A stretch of DNA of 40,007 bases. Origin: JBDTNQ01 sp039933635. GTDB lineage: Bacteria > Acidobacteriota > Vicinamibacteria > Vicinamibacterales > SCN-69-37. Both the position numbers and the translations under genes were made by a program. The notes beneath the pieces were generated by a model, which saw only the letters and a program-made list of their open reading frames with translations, was not told the DNA's origin and did no database searches. Shown piece after piece: positions 1 to 8,253 of this stretch; within the stretch, counting starts at the first letter, position 1; each line of letters starts with the position of its first letter. The stretch is from positions 1-40,007 of the forward strand of contig JBDTNQ010000026.1 in NCBI GenBank assembly GCA_039933635.1, in the 5' to 3' direction.

Positions 1-26
1 ATTGGCCATCCGGGCACGGAGTTGCG

Positions 27-1979
27 ATGCGTGTGCGCGCTATCGGTTCGGTCGTCGCGTTTGTCTTGCTCTCGTGTGGCCTCCTGGCGCAGAACCAGGG
101 CGACCGGCCCGTCTTTCGCGGCGGCGTGGAGCTCGTGCAGATCGATGTCTCCGTTCTTGATGGCAAGCGTGTTCCGGTCAAGGGCCTGACCGCAGAGGAT
201 TTCACGATCCTCGAGAACGGCGTCCCGCGGCCCATCAAGGCGTTCTCCGCCATCACGCTTCCGCCGGCACCGCAGCAGGTCGAGGCTGCCTGGTCCGCCT
301 CGGTGCCGCCCGATGTCGCGACCAACGAGGTCGGCGAGCAGGACGGCCGCCTTGTCATCATCCTGATGGATCGTTCCATTCCGCCGGGGCAGCCGACGGT
401 CGCTGCGCGAAAGATCGCGACGGCGGCCATTGATGCCTTGGGGCCGCACGATCTCGCCGCCGTGGTGTCGACGAGCGGCGGCGTGCCACAGACCTTCACA
501 TCCGACCATGCGCGGCTGCGGAAGGCCCTCGCCTACGACTTCTCCACGGATGTCTCACAGGACGCCAAGGAACTATTGGCCAGCCTGGATCCGGGTCTCG
601 CGGTTGATCGGCTGAGCGATGGGCGCTGCTTGTGTGGCCTCTGTGTGCTCGACACCGTGACGCGGCTCGCGGATGCCGTGCGCGGCGCGACGGCCCGGCG
701 CAAGACGCTGTTCTTCATCGGAAGCAGCCTGATTGTGCAAGCCCCGTTGCGGGATCCGAGCGCGGATGTGGGATGCGATCGGCTGCTGCGGGATGCGCGG
801 ACGAAGATGTTCGACGCCCTGGCTCTGTCGAGCCTGACGATTCATTCCCTCGACCCGAACGGCGTCGTCAATATTTCACCGGCGACGCGGGCGAGCTCGC
901 CCCTGCGCGGCCGACAGGTAGCGGAAGTTCAGCAGGCCGAAACCAACGAGTTCATTGCCAATCAGGAATCGCTCGGCATCCTGCCCGACCGCACCGGGGG
1001 CCGCCGCGTGATCAACACGAACGCGCCTGAGGAAAAAGTGCCGGAGATCTTCCGCGAGAGCGAGTCGTACTACGTACTCGCATTCGAACCCGGCCCATCG
1101 GGCCGCGGCGATGCTCCACGGTCGATCGAGGTCAAGGTCGCCCGGAAGGGACTGCGCGTCTACACCCAACGGCAGGTCCCCCCGGCATCGTCTCGGAACG
1201 GCTCATCCGCCGCATCAGGTACGCCACCGACCCTCGACGCCGCCGTGGGAGGATTGCTTCCCGTTGCGGTCCGGCCATTGCGGATGACGGTCGTCGCACT
1301 CGCTGGTCTGGACGAAACCAGGGCAGCAGTGGCCGTACACGTGGACGCGCTTTCTTTTCTCAGCGGCACGGGAACCAGCGCGCCCCTCGAGGTCGCGATC
1401 AAGGCCATCGATCGAGTAGGCCGTACCGTGGCCGCTGCCCGTCAGACCTCGACTCTCAGTGCGTTGCTCGGTGGCGCGGCCAGCCATCCGATCGAAGCCG
1501 CGATCGAATCGCGTCTCGCGCTGGCGCCAGGCGACTACGAGATTCGCGTTGCGGTCAGGGATCCCAGCTCCGGCGTCGTGGCCAGCGTGTTTGGTCCGGT
1601 CATTGTCCCGTCATTCGCGACCGCGCCGCTCTCGCTGTCGGACATCACGATGACGACCGGAACGACCAACGCGGTCACCACGAGGCGCGCCTTCGCCTCC
1701 AGCGATCAGCTGCAGGCGACGATGCAGGTGTATGAAGCCCTGGGTCGCGACGAGGACATCGTGGCCGTATCGATCAAAGCTCGTATCGTCGACGCGACCG
1801 GTCGAGGCGTCAGCGATCAGACGATGAACCTGACGGAGCGCGATTTCACGCGGCGGCGCGCGGCGTGTCGAATCGCCGTCCCCATCGACCGGCTGCCGGC
1901 CGGCGCATACCTGCTGAGCCTGGAGGCGACCGCCGGCAAAGAGACGGCCACGCGCACGGTGAAGTTCACGGTGCAGTAG
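27..1979 (+). CDS. Secreted VWA-like protein with VWFA-related Acidobacterial domain
   Basis: The 650-residue product starts with a Sec-type signal peptide (basic MRVR, then a hydrophobic stretch to about residue 21), so it is probably exported. Residues about 30-75 match the conserved opening of the Acidobacterial VWFA-related family: VELVQIDVSVLD, then GLTAEDFTILENG. A VWA-like fold probably follows at about 105-350, with LVIILMDRS where a canonical VWA domain would have the metal-binding DxSxS motif. DRSIP lacks the second serine, so metal binding may be lost. A close cysteine cluster (CLCGLC, near residue 203) could form a disulfide or bind metal. The C-terminal half looks like beta-rich domains and is not recognised. 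GGAG at 18-21 lies 5 bases before the ATG. Family membership is from pattern memory; the function is unknown, possibly adhesion or envelope protein interaction. Confidence 0.8.
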   Translation: MRVRAIGSVVAFVLLSCGLLAQNQGDRPVFRGGVELVQIDVSVLDGKRVPVKGLTAEDFTILENGVPRPIKAFSAITLPPAPQQVEAAWSASVPPDVATNEVGEQDGRLVIILMDRSIPPGQPTVAARKIATAAIDALGPHDLAAVVSTSGGVPQTFTSDHARLRKALAYDFSTDVSQDAKELLASLDPGLAVDRLSDGRCLCGLCVLDTVTRLADAVRGATARRKTLFFIGSSLIVQAPLRDPSADVGCDRLLRDARTKMFDALALSSLTIHSLDPNGVVNISPATRASSPLRGRQVAEVQQAETNEFIANQESLGILPDRTGGRRVINTNAPEEKVPEIFRESESYYVLAFEPGPSGRGDAPRSIEVKVARKGLRVYTQRQVPPASSRNGSSAASGTPPTLDAAVGGLLPVAVRPLRMTVVALAGLDETRAAVAVHVDALSFLSGTGTSAPLEVAIKAIDRVGRTVAAARQTSTLSALLGGAASHPIEAAIESRLALAPGDYEIRVAVRDPSSGVVASVFGPVIVPSFATAPLSLSDITMTTGTTNAVTTRRAFASSDQLQATMQVYEALGRDEDIVAVSIKARIVDATGRGVSDQTMNLTERDFTRRRAACRIAVPIDRLPAGAYLLSLEATAGKETATRTVKFTVQ

Positions 1980-2016
1980 TTCGCGCAGCGTCCCCATTTG
2001 GGGCGGTGCAGAAGCC

Positions 2017-2895
2017 TCACACCGCCGCGAAGTGACCCGCCGCAACCTCACGGAGTGGCCGCCGCTCGTGCGCGTCGGCGTCGTACACGATGCGAGTCCT
2101 TCCGCCGTCAGACGTCAGCGACGGAATCGCCGACAGCAGCGCGCGGGTGTAGGGATGCGCAGGCGAATCGAACACGTCGGTCGCCGTCCCCATTTCGACA
2201 ATCCTGCCGCGATACATCACGGCCACGCGATGACAGACCTGGCGCACGAGACGAAGGTCGTGCGCGATGAACAGATAGGTCAGCCCGAGGCGTTGCTGCA
2301 GATCGAGCAGCAGGTTCACCACCTGCGCCTGCACGGACACGTCGAGGGCAGACACGGGCTCGTCCGCCACGATGAACGACGGCTCGAGGGCGAGTGCGCG
2401 CGCGAGTCCAATCCGCTGGCGCTGACCGCCGCTGAATTCATGCGGATAGCGGGCGATTGCATCGGTCGCGAGGCCGACAAGATCGAACAGCTCGCGGACG
2501 CGTGCCTGGCGATCCGACTGGGTGCCGATGTCGTGGATCCGCAAGGGTTCCTCAACGATGGCTCCCGCTGTCATGCGCGGATTGAGCGACGAGTACGGAT
2601 CCTGGAAGACGATCTGAAAATGCCGCCGAGCCGCGCGCAACTCACGGGGCGACAGCGCCAGGACGTCGGTATCCCGAAAGCGGACGGCGCCCGAGGTGGG
2701 CTCGATCAATCGCAGCAGGCAACGCCCCGTCGTGGTCTTGCCCGAGCCCGACTCGCCGACGAGACCGAACATCTCGCCCGGCATGACCGAGAAGCTCACC
2801 TCGTCGACCGCGCGGAGCGTCGTTCCGCCGCCGAAGAGACCGCTGCGGCGTCGGAATTCCTTGACGAGCTGCCGGACCTCTACGAGGGGTGTCAC
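2017..2895 (-). CDS. Opp/Dpp-type ABC transporter ATP-binding protein (second ATPase, OppF/DppF-like)
   Basis: This 292-residue ATPase would energise import or export of peptides, nickel or similar solutes through an Opp/Dpp-type permease. Walker A is GESGSGKT (residues 47-54), the signature is FSGGQRQR, and Walker B with D-loop is IVADEPVSALD. The final about 30 residues (LREVAAGHF near the end) are a variant I associate with this subfamily and lack the cysteine-rich C-terminal segment seen in the upstream partner. The GTG start overlaps the TGA of the upstream ATPase in a GTGA junction (2892-2895), so translation is probably coupled. No permease or substrate-binding gene is present in the window, so the substrate cannot be assigned. 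Confidence 0.9.
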   Translation of the reverse strand: MTPLVEVRQLVKEFRRRSGLFGGGTTLRAVDEVSFSVMPGEMFGLVGESGSGKTTTGRCLLRLIEPTSGAVRFRDTDVLALSPRELRAARRHFQIVFQDPYSSLNPRMTAGAIVEEPLRIHDIGTQSDRQARVRELFDLVGLATDAIARYPHEFSGGQRQRIGLARALALEPSFIVADEPVSALDVSVQAQVVNLLLDLQQRLGLTYLFIAHDLRLVRQVCHRVAVMYRGRIVEMGTATDVFDSPAHPYTRALLSAIPSLTSDGGRTRIVYDADAHERRPLREVAAGHFAAV

Positions 2896-3884
2896 TCGGT
2901 CGTTCTCTCATGCAGGAAACACGCGGCTTGGCGATCGGACGCGACGGTGAACAGGGGCGGCCGATCGGCACATCGTGCAAAGCGATCCGGACACCGCGGC
3001 GCAAAGGCGCAGCCGAGGGGGCGGTCGAAAATGGACGGCACTTGGCCCGCGATCGAGAGCGGCCGCACGCCCGGCACGCCTGAGGGCACCGACGCGAGCA
3101 GTGCGCGGGTGTACGGATGTGACGGTGCATCCAGCACCGCGCGCACGGAGCCGGTTTCAACGATCCGTCCCGAGTACATGACGGCCACGCGGTCGGCCAT
3201 CTCCGCGACGATGCCGAGGTCGTGCGTGATGAGCAGCACCGATAGGTTGAACATGCGGCGCATGTCGCGCAGCAGGTCGAGGATTTCGGCTTGAATCGTG
3301 ACGTCGAGCGCCGTGGTGGGCTCGTCGGCGATCACGAGGGACGGCTCGGCTGCAAGGGCCAGCGCGATCATGGCGCGCTGCCGCAACCCTCCGCTGAGCT
3401 GATGGGGAAATTCACGGGAACGACGAGCGGGATCGGGCACGCGCACGGCGTCGAGCAGCTCGATCGCCCGCCTCGACGCCGCTGAACCGGCGGCCAGTCC
3501 GTGGGCTTTCAGCGTCTCCTGGATCTGGGAGCCGACGGTGTAGACCGGATCCAACGCGGCCATCGGCTCCTGGAAAACGAAACCGATTCGCCGGCCGCGC
3601 ACCTGCCGCATTCCGGCATCGTCGATCGCCATGAGATCCGTGCCTTCCAGAAGAATCCGGCCGCCCGCAATCCGCCCCGGCGGCGCCACCAGCCGGACGA
3701 CGGACAAGGCCGTCACCGATTTGCCGCTGCCGGATTCGCCCACGAGACCCAGCGTTTCGCCGCGGCCGACGTTGAACGAGACATCGTCGACGGCGGCAGC
3801 CTCGACGCCGTCCGCCCGGCGAAACACGGTCCGCAGGTCCGAAACCTGCAGCAGGCTGGCGGTGGGATCAGGCAAGTTGATCAC
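2892..3884 (-). CDS. Opp/Dpp-type ABC transporter ATP-binding protein (first ATPase, OppD/DppD-like)
   Basis: The 330-residue product is the OppD/DppD-like partner of the next gene. Walker A is GESGSGKS (49-56), the signature is LSGGLRQRAM and Walker B is LVIADEPTTALD. The C-terminal oligopeptide-transporter extension is present, with GCAFAPRCPDRFARC giving the three cysteines typical of this family. The start is a GTG at 3884 without an obvious Shine-Dalgarno. The gene overlaps the end of the acyl-CoA mutase gene by 17 bp, which suggests one transcript. The two ATPases together would form the nucleotide-binding heterodimer of an importer whose membrane components are encoded elsewhere or lie beyond the left edge. 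Confidence 0.9.
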   Translation of the reverse strand: MINLPDPTASLLQVSDLRTVFRRADGVEAAAVDDVSFNVGRGETLGLVGESGSGKSVTALSVVRLVAPPGRIAGGRILLEGTDLMAIDDAGMRQVRGRRIGFVFQEPMAALDPVYTVGSQIQETLKAHGLAAGSAASRRAIELLDAVRVPDPARRSREFPHQLSGGLRQRAMIALALAAEPSLVIADEPTTALDVTIQAEILDLLRDMRRMFNLSVLLITHDLGIVAEMADRVAVMYSGRIVETGSVRAVLDAPSHPYTRALLASVPSGVPGVRPLSIAGQVPSIFDRPLGCAFAPRCPDRFARCADRPPLFTVASDRQAACFLHERTTE

Positions 3885-5415
3885 GATGCTCGCCGAATAC
3901 GCGCCGAAGGGCGTCGGACATCTCGCCCAGGGTCGCGGACGCCTCGGCCGCGGCGACGAGCGGCGGCATCAGGTTGCTGCCGTCTCGCGCTGCCTGGTCG
4001 AGCGCGTCGATCGCACGGCGCCATTGCTCATCGTTCCGATTGGCGCGCACGGCGCGGACCGCATCGCGCTGCGACCGCTCGACCTCGGGATCGATGCGGT
4101 GCACGTCGAACGCCGGCCGTTCATTGGACACGTACTTGTTGACGCCGACGATGACCTGCTCGCCGCGATCGATGGCGCGCTGCGTGGCGTAGGCCGCGTC
4201 CTGGATCTGGCGCTGAATGAGGCCCTGCTCGATGGCGACCAGGGTGCCGCCAACCGCGTCGATGGCGTCGATCAACGCGCGCGCCTCTTCTTCGATGGCA
4301 CGCGTTCGGGCCTCGATCTCCCACGATCCGCCCATGGGGTCGACCGAGTCGACGATGCCGATCTCGGATGCGATGATCTGCTGCGTCCGAAGCGCGATGC
4401 GCGCCGCCTCCTCGGTGGGCAGGGCGAGCGCCTCGTCGCGCCCGTTGCAGTGGAGTGACTGCGTGCCTCCGAGCACGGCAGCGAGGGCCTGCAGGGCCAC
4501 GCGCACCACGTTGTTGTCCGGCTGTTGTGCGGTCAGCGTGCTGCCGGCGGTCTGCGTGTGGAAGCGCAGTTGCATCGCGCGCGGACTCGTTGCGCCGAAG
4601 CGGTCGCGCATCAGGTGCGCCCACAGCCGCCGCGCCGCGCGGAACTTCGCAATCTCGTCCAGGAAATTGTTGTGCGCGGCGAAGAAGAATGACAACCGTT
4701 GCCCGACGGCGTCCGGTGACAGGCCTACGCGCGTGGCCGCATCCACGTAGGCGATCGCGTTGGCCAAGGTGAACGCCACTTCCTGGACCGCCGTCGAGCC
4801 GGCCTCACGGATGTGGTACCCGCTGATCGAGATGGTGTTCCAGTTGGGGACCGCGCGCTCACACCACGCGAAGATGTCCGTCACGATGCGCAGCGAATGG
4901 CGCGGCGGGTAGATGTAGGTGCCCCGCGCGACGTATTCCTTCAGGACGTCGTTCTGAATGGTGCCCGACAACCGGTCCAGGGCGATGCCGCGGCGCTTCG
5001 CGACCGCCACGTAGAAGGCCAGGAGAATCGCGGCGGTCGCGTTGATCGTCATGGATGCGGAGATCTCGTCGAGCGCGATGCCGTCGAACAGGATCTCCAT
5101 GTCCCCGATGGAGTCGACGGCCACGCCCACGCGCCCCACCTCGCCCGCCGCCAGCTGGTGGTCCGAGTCGTAGCCCATCTGGGTCGGCAGATCGAACGCG
5201 ACGCTCAGTCCGCTCACGCCTTGCGACAGCAGGTAGCGGTATCTGGCATTCGACTCGGCGGCGGTGCCAAAGCCTGCATATTGGCGCATTGTCCAGAGCC
5301 GGCCGCGGTACATGGTCGGCTGGATGCCACGCGTGTAAGGGAAGACCCCCGGTTCGAGGTCACCGGGCTCGGCCGGCCCCGGAACGTCCTCGGGGCGGGC
5401 GAAGGGACGAGACAT
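3868..5415 (-). CDS. Methylmalonyl-CoA mutase, large (catalytic) subunit without B12-binding domain
   Basis: Adenosylcobalamin-dependent mutases of this family interconvert methylmalonyl-CoA and succinyl-CoA in propionate metabolism. The 515-residue product covers only the TIM-barrel substrate domain. The cobalamin-binding domain with its DxHxxG motif is absent, as in families where a separate small subunit supplies it. Conserved segments are WTMRQYAGFGTA, SVAFDLPTQMGYDSD, GTIQNDVLKEY, ISISGYHIREAG (with the His near cobalamin) and GVNKYV. The Tyr in RQYAGF and the Arg in HSLRI fit methylmalonyl-CoA mutases rather than isobutyryl-CoA mutases (Phe and Gln there, from memory). I chose the ATG at 5415; an in-frame upstream extension to 5475 looks non-native. 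A TACAAT box at 5422-5427 places +1 at about the ATG, so the mRNA may be leaderless. No small subunit, epimerase or MeaB gene is nearby. Confidence 0.88.
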   Translation of the reverse strand: MSRPFARPEDVPGPAEPGDLEPGVFPYTRGIQPTMYRGRLWTMRQYAGFGTAAESNARYRYLLSQGVSGLSVAFDLPTQMGYDSDHQLAAGEVGRVGVAVDSIGDMEILFDGIALDEISASMTINATAAILLAFYVAVAKRRGIALDRLSGTIQNDVLKEYVARGTYIYPPRHSLRIVTDIFAWCERAVPNWNTISISGYHIREAGSTAVQEVAFTLANAIAYVDAATRVGLSPDAVGQRLSFFFAAHNNFLDEIAKFRAARRLWAHLMRDRFGATSPRAMQLRFHTQTAGSTLTAQQPDNNVVRVALQALAAVLGGTQSLHCNGRDEALALPTEEAARIALRTQQIIASEIGIVDSVDPMGGSWEIEARTRAIEEEARALIDAIDAVGGTLVAIEQGLIQRQIQDAAYATQRAIDRGEQVIVGVNKYVSNERPAFDVHRIDPEVERSQRDAVRAVRANRNDEQWRRAIDALDQAARDGSNLMPPLVAAAEASATLGEMSDALRRVFGEHRDQLA

Positions 5416-5421
5416 GACGGC

Positions 5422-5427
5422 ATTGTA
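5422..5427 (-). promoter_or_regulatory. Candidate -10 box for the mutase gene (leaderless start)
   Basis: On the minus strand TACAAT is followed by GCCGTC and then the ATG, so the expected transcription start falls on or next to the A of the start codon. No good -35 hexamer is visible 16-18 bases upstream, so this is a tentative call. Confidence 0.35.
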
Positions 5428-5484
5428 AGTGAGGGAGAGGTGCTGCTTTGTCGCCTGCGACGGCTCCGCTGACAAGATTGGCGT

Positions 5485-5514
5485 TTGACACCTTCGCGGA
5501 CGACTCTCTAAAAT
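5485..5514 (+). promoter_or_regulatory. Sigma-70-type promoter of the small hypothetical gene
   Basis: A perfect TTGACA (5485-5490) is separated by 18 bases from TAAAAT (5509-5514). Transcription should start near 5521, leaving a leader of about 130 bases before the ATG at 5653. This is one of the strongest promoter matches in the window. Confidence 0.7.
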
Positions 5515-5584
5515 GCGTCAGGTCAGGACTTTGGGCTCCCTCTTCTTGATATCCCGCACGTCGTCCAGCCCGCGCACACCGATG

Positions 5585-5604
5585 ACCGATCACCTGTGGT
5601 CGGT
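5585..5604 (+). promoter_or_regulatory. Leader hairpin upstream of the small hypothetical gene
   Basis: ACCGATCAC (5585-5593) and GTGGTCGGT (5596-5604) pair with one G-U wobble, giving a stem of about eight pairs with a minimal loop in the 5' leader. It lies about 50 bases before the ribosome-binding site. No known riboswitch is recognised in the leader. Confidence 0.35.
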
Positions 5605-5652
5605 GGGATCCCTGCCTTCTGATGCCGGCTGCGGTTTTGCGTGGAGGTTCGC

Positions 5653-5952
5653 ATGGACTCGATCGTGAACCAATTGGCTCGTGAGATGACCGACGCTATT
5701 GCCGCCGCTGTGGCCAGCGATGCGAAGGTTGAGGCGTGCCGCGAGAAGGCGCGTGCGGCCGGTCTGGAGATGCGCGTCTCCCTCGAGACCGTGATCGGGT
5801 TCGTGGACAAGAACACCGGCGCGACGACCAAGGTGGCCAACGGCCGGCGTCAGCCGCCCGCGGCGGCGTTCGAGATGAGCGCCAACGATCGGCGCTTCCT
5901 GAAGTCGTTGAGGATTTCTTCCGACGAGGCCGCCGAAAAGGAAGTCGAGTAG
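5653..5952 (+). CDS. Small conserved-looking hypothetical protein (99 aa)
   Basis: I do not recognise a characterised family. The start is the ATG at 5653, preceded by GGAGG (5643-5647) with 5-base spacing; an in-frame GTG at 5641 lies upstream of that site and is unlikely. The first about 40 residues look helical (MDSIVNQLAREMTDAIAAA), followed by a lysine/arginine-rich middle (VDKNTGATTKVANGRRQ) and a second helical segment with NDRRFLKSLRI. There is no signal peptide or membrane segment, so it is probably cytoplasmic. The charge pattern would allow nucleic-acid or protein binding, but nothing specific supports that. It is monocistronic, with a strong promoter and a strong terminator, which suggests it is well expressed. 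Confidence 0.75.
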   Translation: MDSIVNQLAREMTDAIAAAVASDAKVEACREKARAAGLEMRVSLETVIGFVDKNTGATTKVANGRRQPPAAAFEMSANDRRFLKSLRISSDEAAEKEVE

Positions 5953-5970
5953 GCTTCAGGCGGGTCTTCC

Positions 5971-6016
5971 AGGGGCTGGAATTCCTCGATGCGCGAGGAA
6001 ACCCAGCCCCTTCTAT
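5971..6016 (+). terminator. Rho-independent terminator after the small hypothetical gene
   Basis: AGGGGCTGG (5971-5979) pairs with CCAGCCCCT (6003-6011). Inside it, TTCCTCG pairs with CGAGGAA. The stem is followed by a T-rich tract (TTCTATTTCT) on the plus strand. The hairpin also sits just past the stop codon of the convergent gpmA, so it may stop transcripts from both sides, although the minus-strand exit lacks a U tract. Confidence 0.8.
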
Positions 6017-6759
6017 TTCTGTGAGGTCTGCTTGGCGACGGCCTCCGCCGCGGCCTTCGCGGCCTCGGCGTCACCCAGGTAGTAGCTCCGAATCGGCGCG
6101 AGGTTGGCGTCGAGTTCGTAGACCAAGGGAATGCCCGTCGGAATGTTGAGCTCCACGATGTCATCGTCGGAGATCTTGTCGAGGTATTTGACGAGCGCGC
6201 GCAGGCTGTTGCCGTGCGCCGCGATCAGCACATGACGGCCTGACTGGACATCCGGCGCGATCACATCCTTCCAGTAGGGCACGAAGCGCGCGACCGTGTC
6301 CTTCAACGATTCGGTCGCCGGCAGATCACTCGGCTTCAAATCCCTGTATCGCGGATCGTGCGAAGGATGGCGTGGGTCGTCCAGCGAGAGGGGCGGCGGT
6401 GGCGTGTCGTAGCTGCGGCGCCAGATTTTGATCTGCTCGTCGCCGTGCTTCGCCGCGGTTTCCGCCTTGTTCAGGCCCTGCAGGGCGCCGTAGTGGCGTT
6501 CGTTCAGCCGCCAGTTCCGGACGGCCGGAATCCACAGCTGATCCAACTCGTCGAGCACGATGAACGAGGTGCGGATCGCGCGTTTCAGGACGGACGTGTA
6601 GGTGACGTCGAAGGCGAAACCTTGTTCGCGAAGCAGGACGCCGGCCTGCTTCGCTTCGGCGCGGCCCTTCTCGCTGAGGTCGACGTCGGTCCACCCGGTG
6701 AACCGATTCTCGTGATTCCAGACGCTTTCGCCGTGACGGAGGAGAACGACTTTGTACAT
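6013..6759 (-). CDS. gpmA: 2,3-bisphosphoglycerate-dependent phosphoglycerate mutase
   Basis: The enzyme interconverts 3-phosphoglycerate and 2-phosphoglycerate in glycolysis and gluconeogenesis. The 248-residue length is standard for the cofactor-dependent family. The RHGE motif with the phospho-accepting histidine is at residues 8-11 (LLRHGESVWN), followed by RFTGWTDVDLSEKG, then NERHYGALQGLNK and the second catalytic histidine in AAHGNSLRALVKYL. The ATG at 6759 lies 11 bases after the eno stop codon, so the two genes are probably co-transcribed and supply consecutive pathway steps. The C-terminal end is alanine- and lysine-rich, as is common in this family. Confidence 0.96.
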   Translation of the reverse strand: MYKVVLLRHGESVWNHENRFTGWTDVDLSEKGRAEAKQAGVLLREQGFAFDVTYTSVLKRAIRTSFIVLDELDQLWIPAVRNWRLNERHYGALQGLNKAETAAKHGDEQIKIWRRSYDTPPPPLSLDDPRHPSHDPRYRDLKPSDLPATESLKDTVARFVPYWKDVIAPDVQSGRHVLIAAHGNSLRALVKYLDKISDDDIVELNIPTGIPLVYELDANLAPIRSYYLGDAEAAKAAAEAVAKQTSQK

Positions 6760-6770
6760 GGATCGATCCG

Positions 6771-8078
6771 CTACGTGAGCTGCTTGATGGCGGCTTTGCC
6801 CGCGTACCGCGCGCTCGAGCCGAGGGCGGATTCGATCCGCAGCAGCTGGTTGTACTTGGCCGTGCGATCCGAGCGGCTGGCGGAGCCCGTCTTGATCTGG
6901 CCCGCGCAGGTCGCGACGGCCAGGTCGGCGATCGTGGAGTCTTCGGTCTCGCCGGAACGATGCGAGATCACGCTAGCGTATCCGGCCTGTCGCGCCATCT
7001 CCACGGCCGACAGCGTCTCGCTCACCGAACCGATCTGATTGAGTTTCACGAGCAGGGCGTTGCCGATGTGCTTGTCGATGCCTTCGCGCAGGATTGCCGG
7101 GTTCGTCACGAAGATGTCGTCGCCAACGAGCTGGACCTTCGAGCCCAGTGCCGCGGTCAGACGTGCCCAGCCTGGCCAGTCTGCTTCAGCGAGGCCGTCC
7201 TCGATCGAGATGATGGGGTACTGCCGCGCCCAGTCCTCGTACATCGCGATCATGTCGTCGCTCGACTTCTTGCCTTCGCCGGACTTCTTCAGGACATAGC
7301 CCTTCGAGTCTTCGTCCCAGAACTCGCTGGAGGCGACATCGAGGGCCAGGTACATGTCCTTGCCCGGCGTGTAGCCCGCGGCCTGGACGGCTTCGAGCAC
7401 GAGCTCGACGGCCTGGCGATTCGAGGCGAGGCTCGGCGCGAAGCCGCCTTCGTCGCCGACGCCAGTCGCGAGCCCACGCTTCTTGAGCAGCGAGCGCAGG
7501 GCATGGAACGTTTCGACGCCTGATCGCAGAGCTTCCGAGAAGGACGGGAAGCCCACGGGCATGACCATGAACTCCTGGAAGTCCACGTTCGAGTCCGCGT
7601 GCGCGCCTCCGTTGAGGATGTTCATCATCGGCACGGGCAGCACCGGGCCGCCCTTCTTCGCATCAGGGGGCACCAGGGTCGCGAGGTACTCGTAGACCGG
7701 CTGACCGGCGCCCGCGGCCGACGCCCGCGCCAGCGCCATCGACACGCCCAGCACCGCGTTTGCGCCCAGGCGGCCCAGATTGGGCGTGCCATCGAGCGCG
7801 ATCATCTGGGCATCCACGGCGCGCTGGTCTGCCGCCACGCCTTTCAGCGCGGCTGCGATCTCGCCGTTGACGTGGGAGACGGCCTTCTGTACGCCCTTTC
7901 CGAGATACCGGTTCTTGACCCCATCGCGCAGCTCGAGCGCTTCGCGCGTTCCGGTGGAGGCGCCTGACGGCACCGCCGCGCGTCCCATCGCGCCGGAATC
8001 GAGGGTCACGTCCACTTCGACAGTCGGATTGCCGCGCGAGTCGAGAATCTCGCGGCCCTGGATGCTACGGATGTTCAC
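6771..8078 (-). CDS. eno: Enolase (phosphopyruvate hydratase)
   Basis: Enolase dehydrates 2-phosphoglycerate to phosphoenolpyruvate. The 435-residue length is normal. The conserved opening IRSIQGREILDSRGNPTVEVDV is followed by substrate-loop PSGASTGTREALELRDG, the Mg-ligand region ALDVASSEF, SIEDGLAEADW and VGDDIFVTN, the catalytic lysine in LVKLNQIGSVSET, and VISHRSGETEDSTIADLAV. I chose the GTG at 8078 because AGGAGA (8086-8091) lies 7 bases upstream and the family begins at this point; an open extension to 8210 has no family similarity. gpmA follows closely. A candidate extended -10 promoter lies at 8186-8194, giving a leader of about 100 bases. Confidence 0.97.
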   Translation of the reverse strand: MNIRSIQGREILDSRGNPTVEVDVTLDSGAMGRAAVPSGASTGTREALELRDGVKNRYLGKGVQKAVSHVNGEIAAALKGVAADQRAVDAQMIALDGTPNLGRLGANAVLGVSMALARASAAGAGQPVYEYLATLVPPDAKKGGPVLPVPMMNILNGGAHADSNVDFQEFMVMPVGFPSFSEALRSGVETFHALRSLLKKRGLATGVGDEGGFAPSLASNRQAVELVLEAVQAAGYTPGKDMYLALDVASSEFWDEDSKGYVLKKSGEGKKSSDDMIAMYEDWARQYPIISIEDGLAEADWPGWARLTAALGSKVQLVGDDIFVTNPAILREGIDKHIGNALLVKLNQIGSVSETLSAVEMARQAGYASVISHRSGETEDSTIADLAVATCAGQIKTGSASRSDRTAKYNQLLRIESALGSSARYAGKAAIKQLT

Positions 8079-8185
8079 GGAAGGATCTCCTGCGGTGCGC
8101 GGTTGTTCGTGGACTGCGGACACGTCAGCCGACGAAGGTGAAAGGGACTTAACGCATGGGGCTGGGAGGCCCCGAAAGCGGTTGC

Positions 8186-8194
8186 ATGATATCA
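8186..8194 (-). promoter_or_regulatory. Candidate extended -10 promoter for eno-gpmA
   Basis: The minus strand reads TGATATCAT, which fits an extended -10 (TGN followed by TATCAT, five of six to consensus). No convincing -35 is visible, as expected for extended -10 promoters. The call is from pattern only. Confidence 0.35.
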
Positions 8195-8227
8195 CGCGGG
8201 TTCCGGCCAACCCGGGCCGAAAACGCC

Positions 8228-8253
8228 GCGTAGGCGCGGCGCCGCCCCTACGC
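8228..8253. repeat. REP-like 26-bp palindrome
   Basis: GCGTAGG (8228-8234) and CCTACGC (8247-8253) flank the self-complementary core GCGGCGCCGC, with a single C/C mismatch in each half. The whole element is a near-perfect GC-rich inverted repeat in the eno upstream intergenic region. The form resembles dispersed REP-type elements, but only one copy is visible here. Confidence 0.5.

Noticed and set aside
1980..2016. CCCC/GGGG mini-hairpin as terminator between the VWA gene and the ABC operon
   Set aside because: The stem has only four pairs and there is no T tract, so it is not supported as a terminator.
2032..3294. Long plus-strand open frame (about 420 codons) antisense to the ABC ATPase genes
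   Set aside because: High G+C gives long non-coding antisense frames. The product has no recognisable domain and mirrors the codon periodicity of the true genes.
8079..8210. N-terminal extension of enolase
   Set aside because: A good ribosome-binding site and the family start support the GTG at 8078; the extension has no similarity to enolase.
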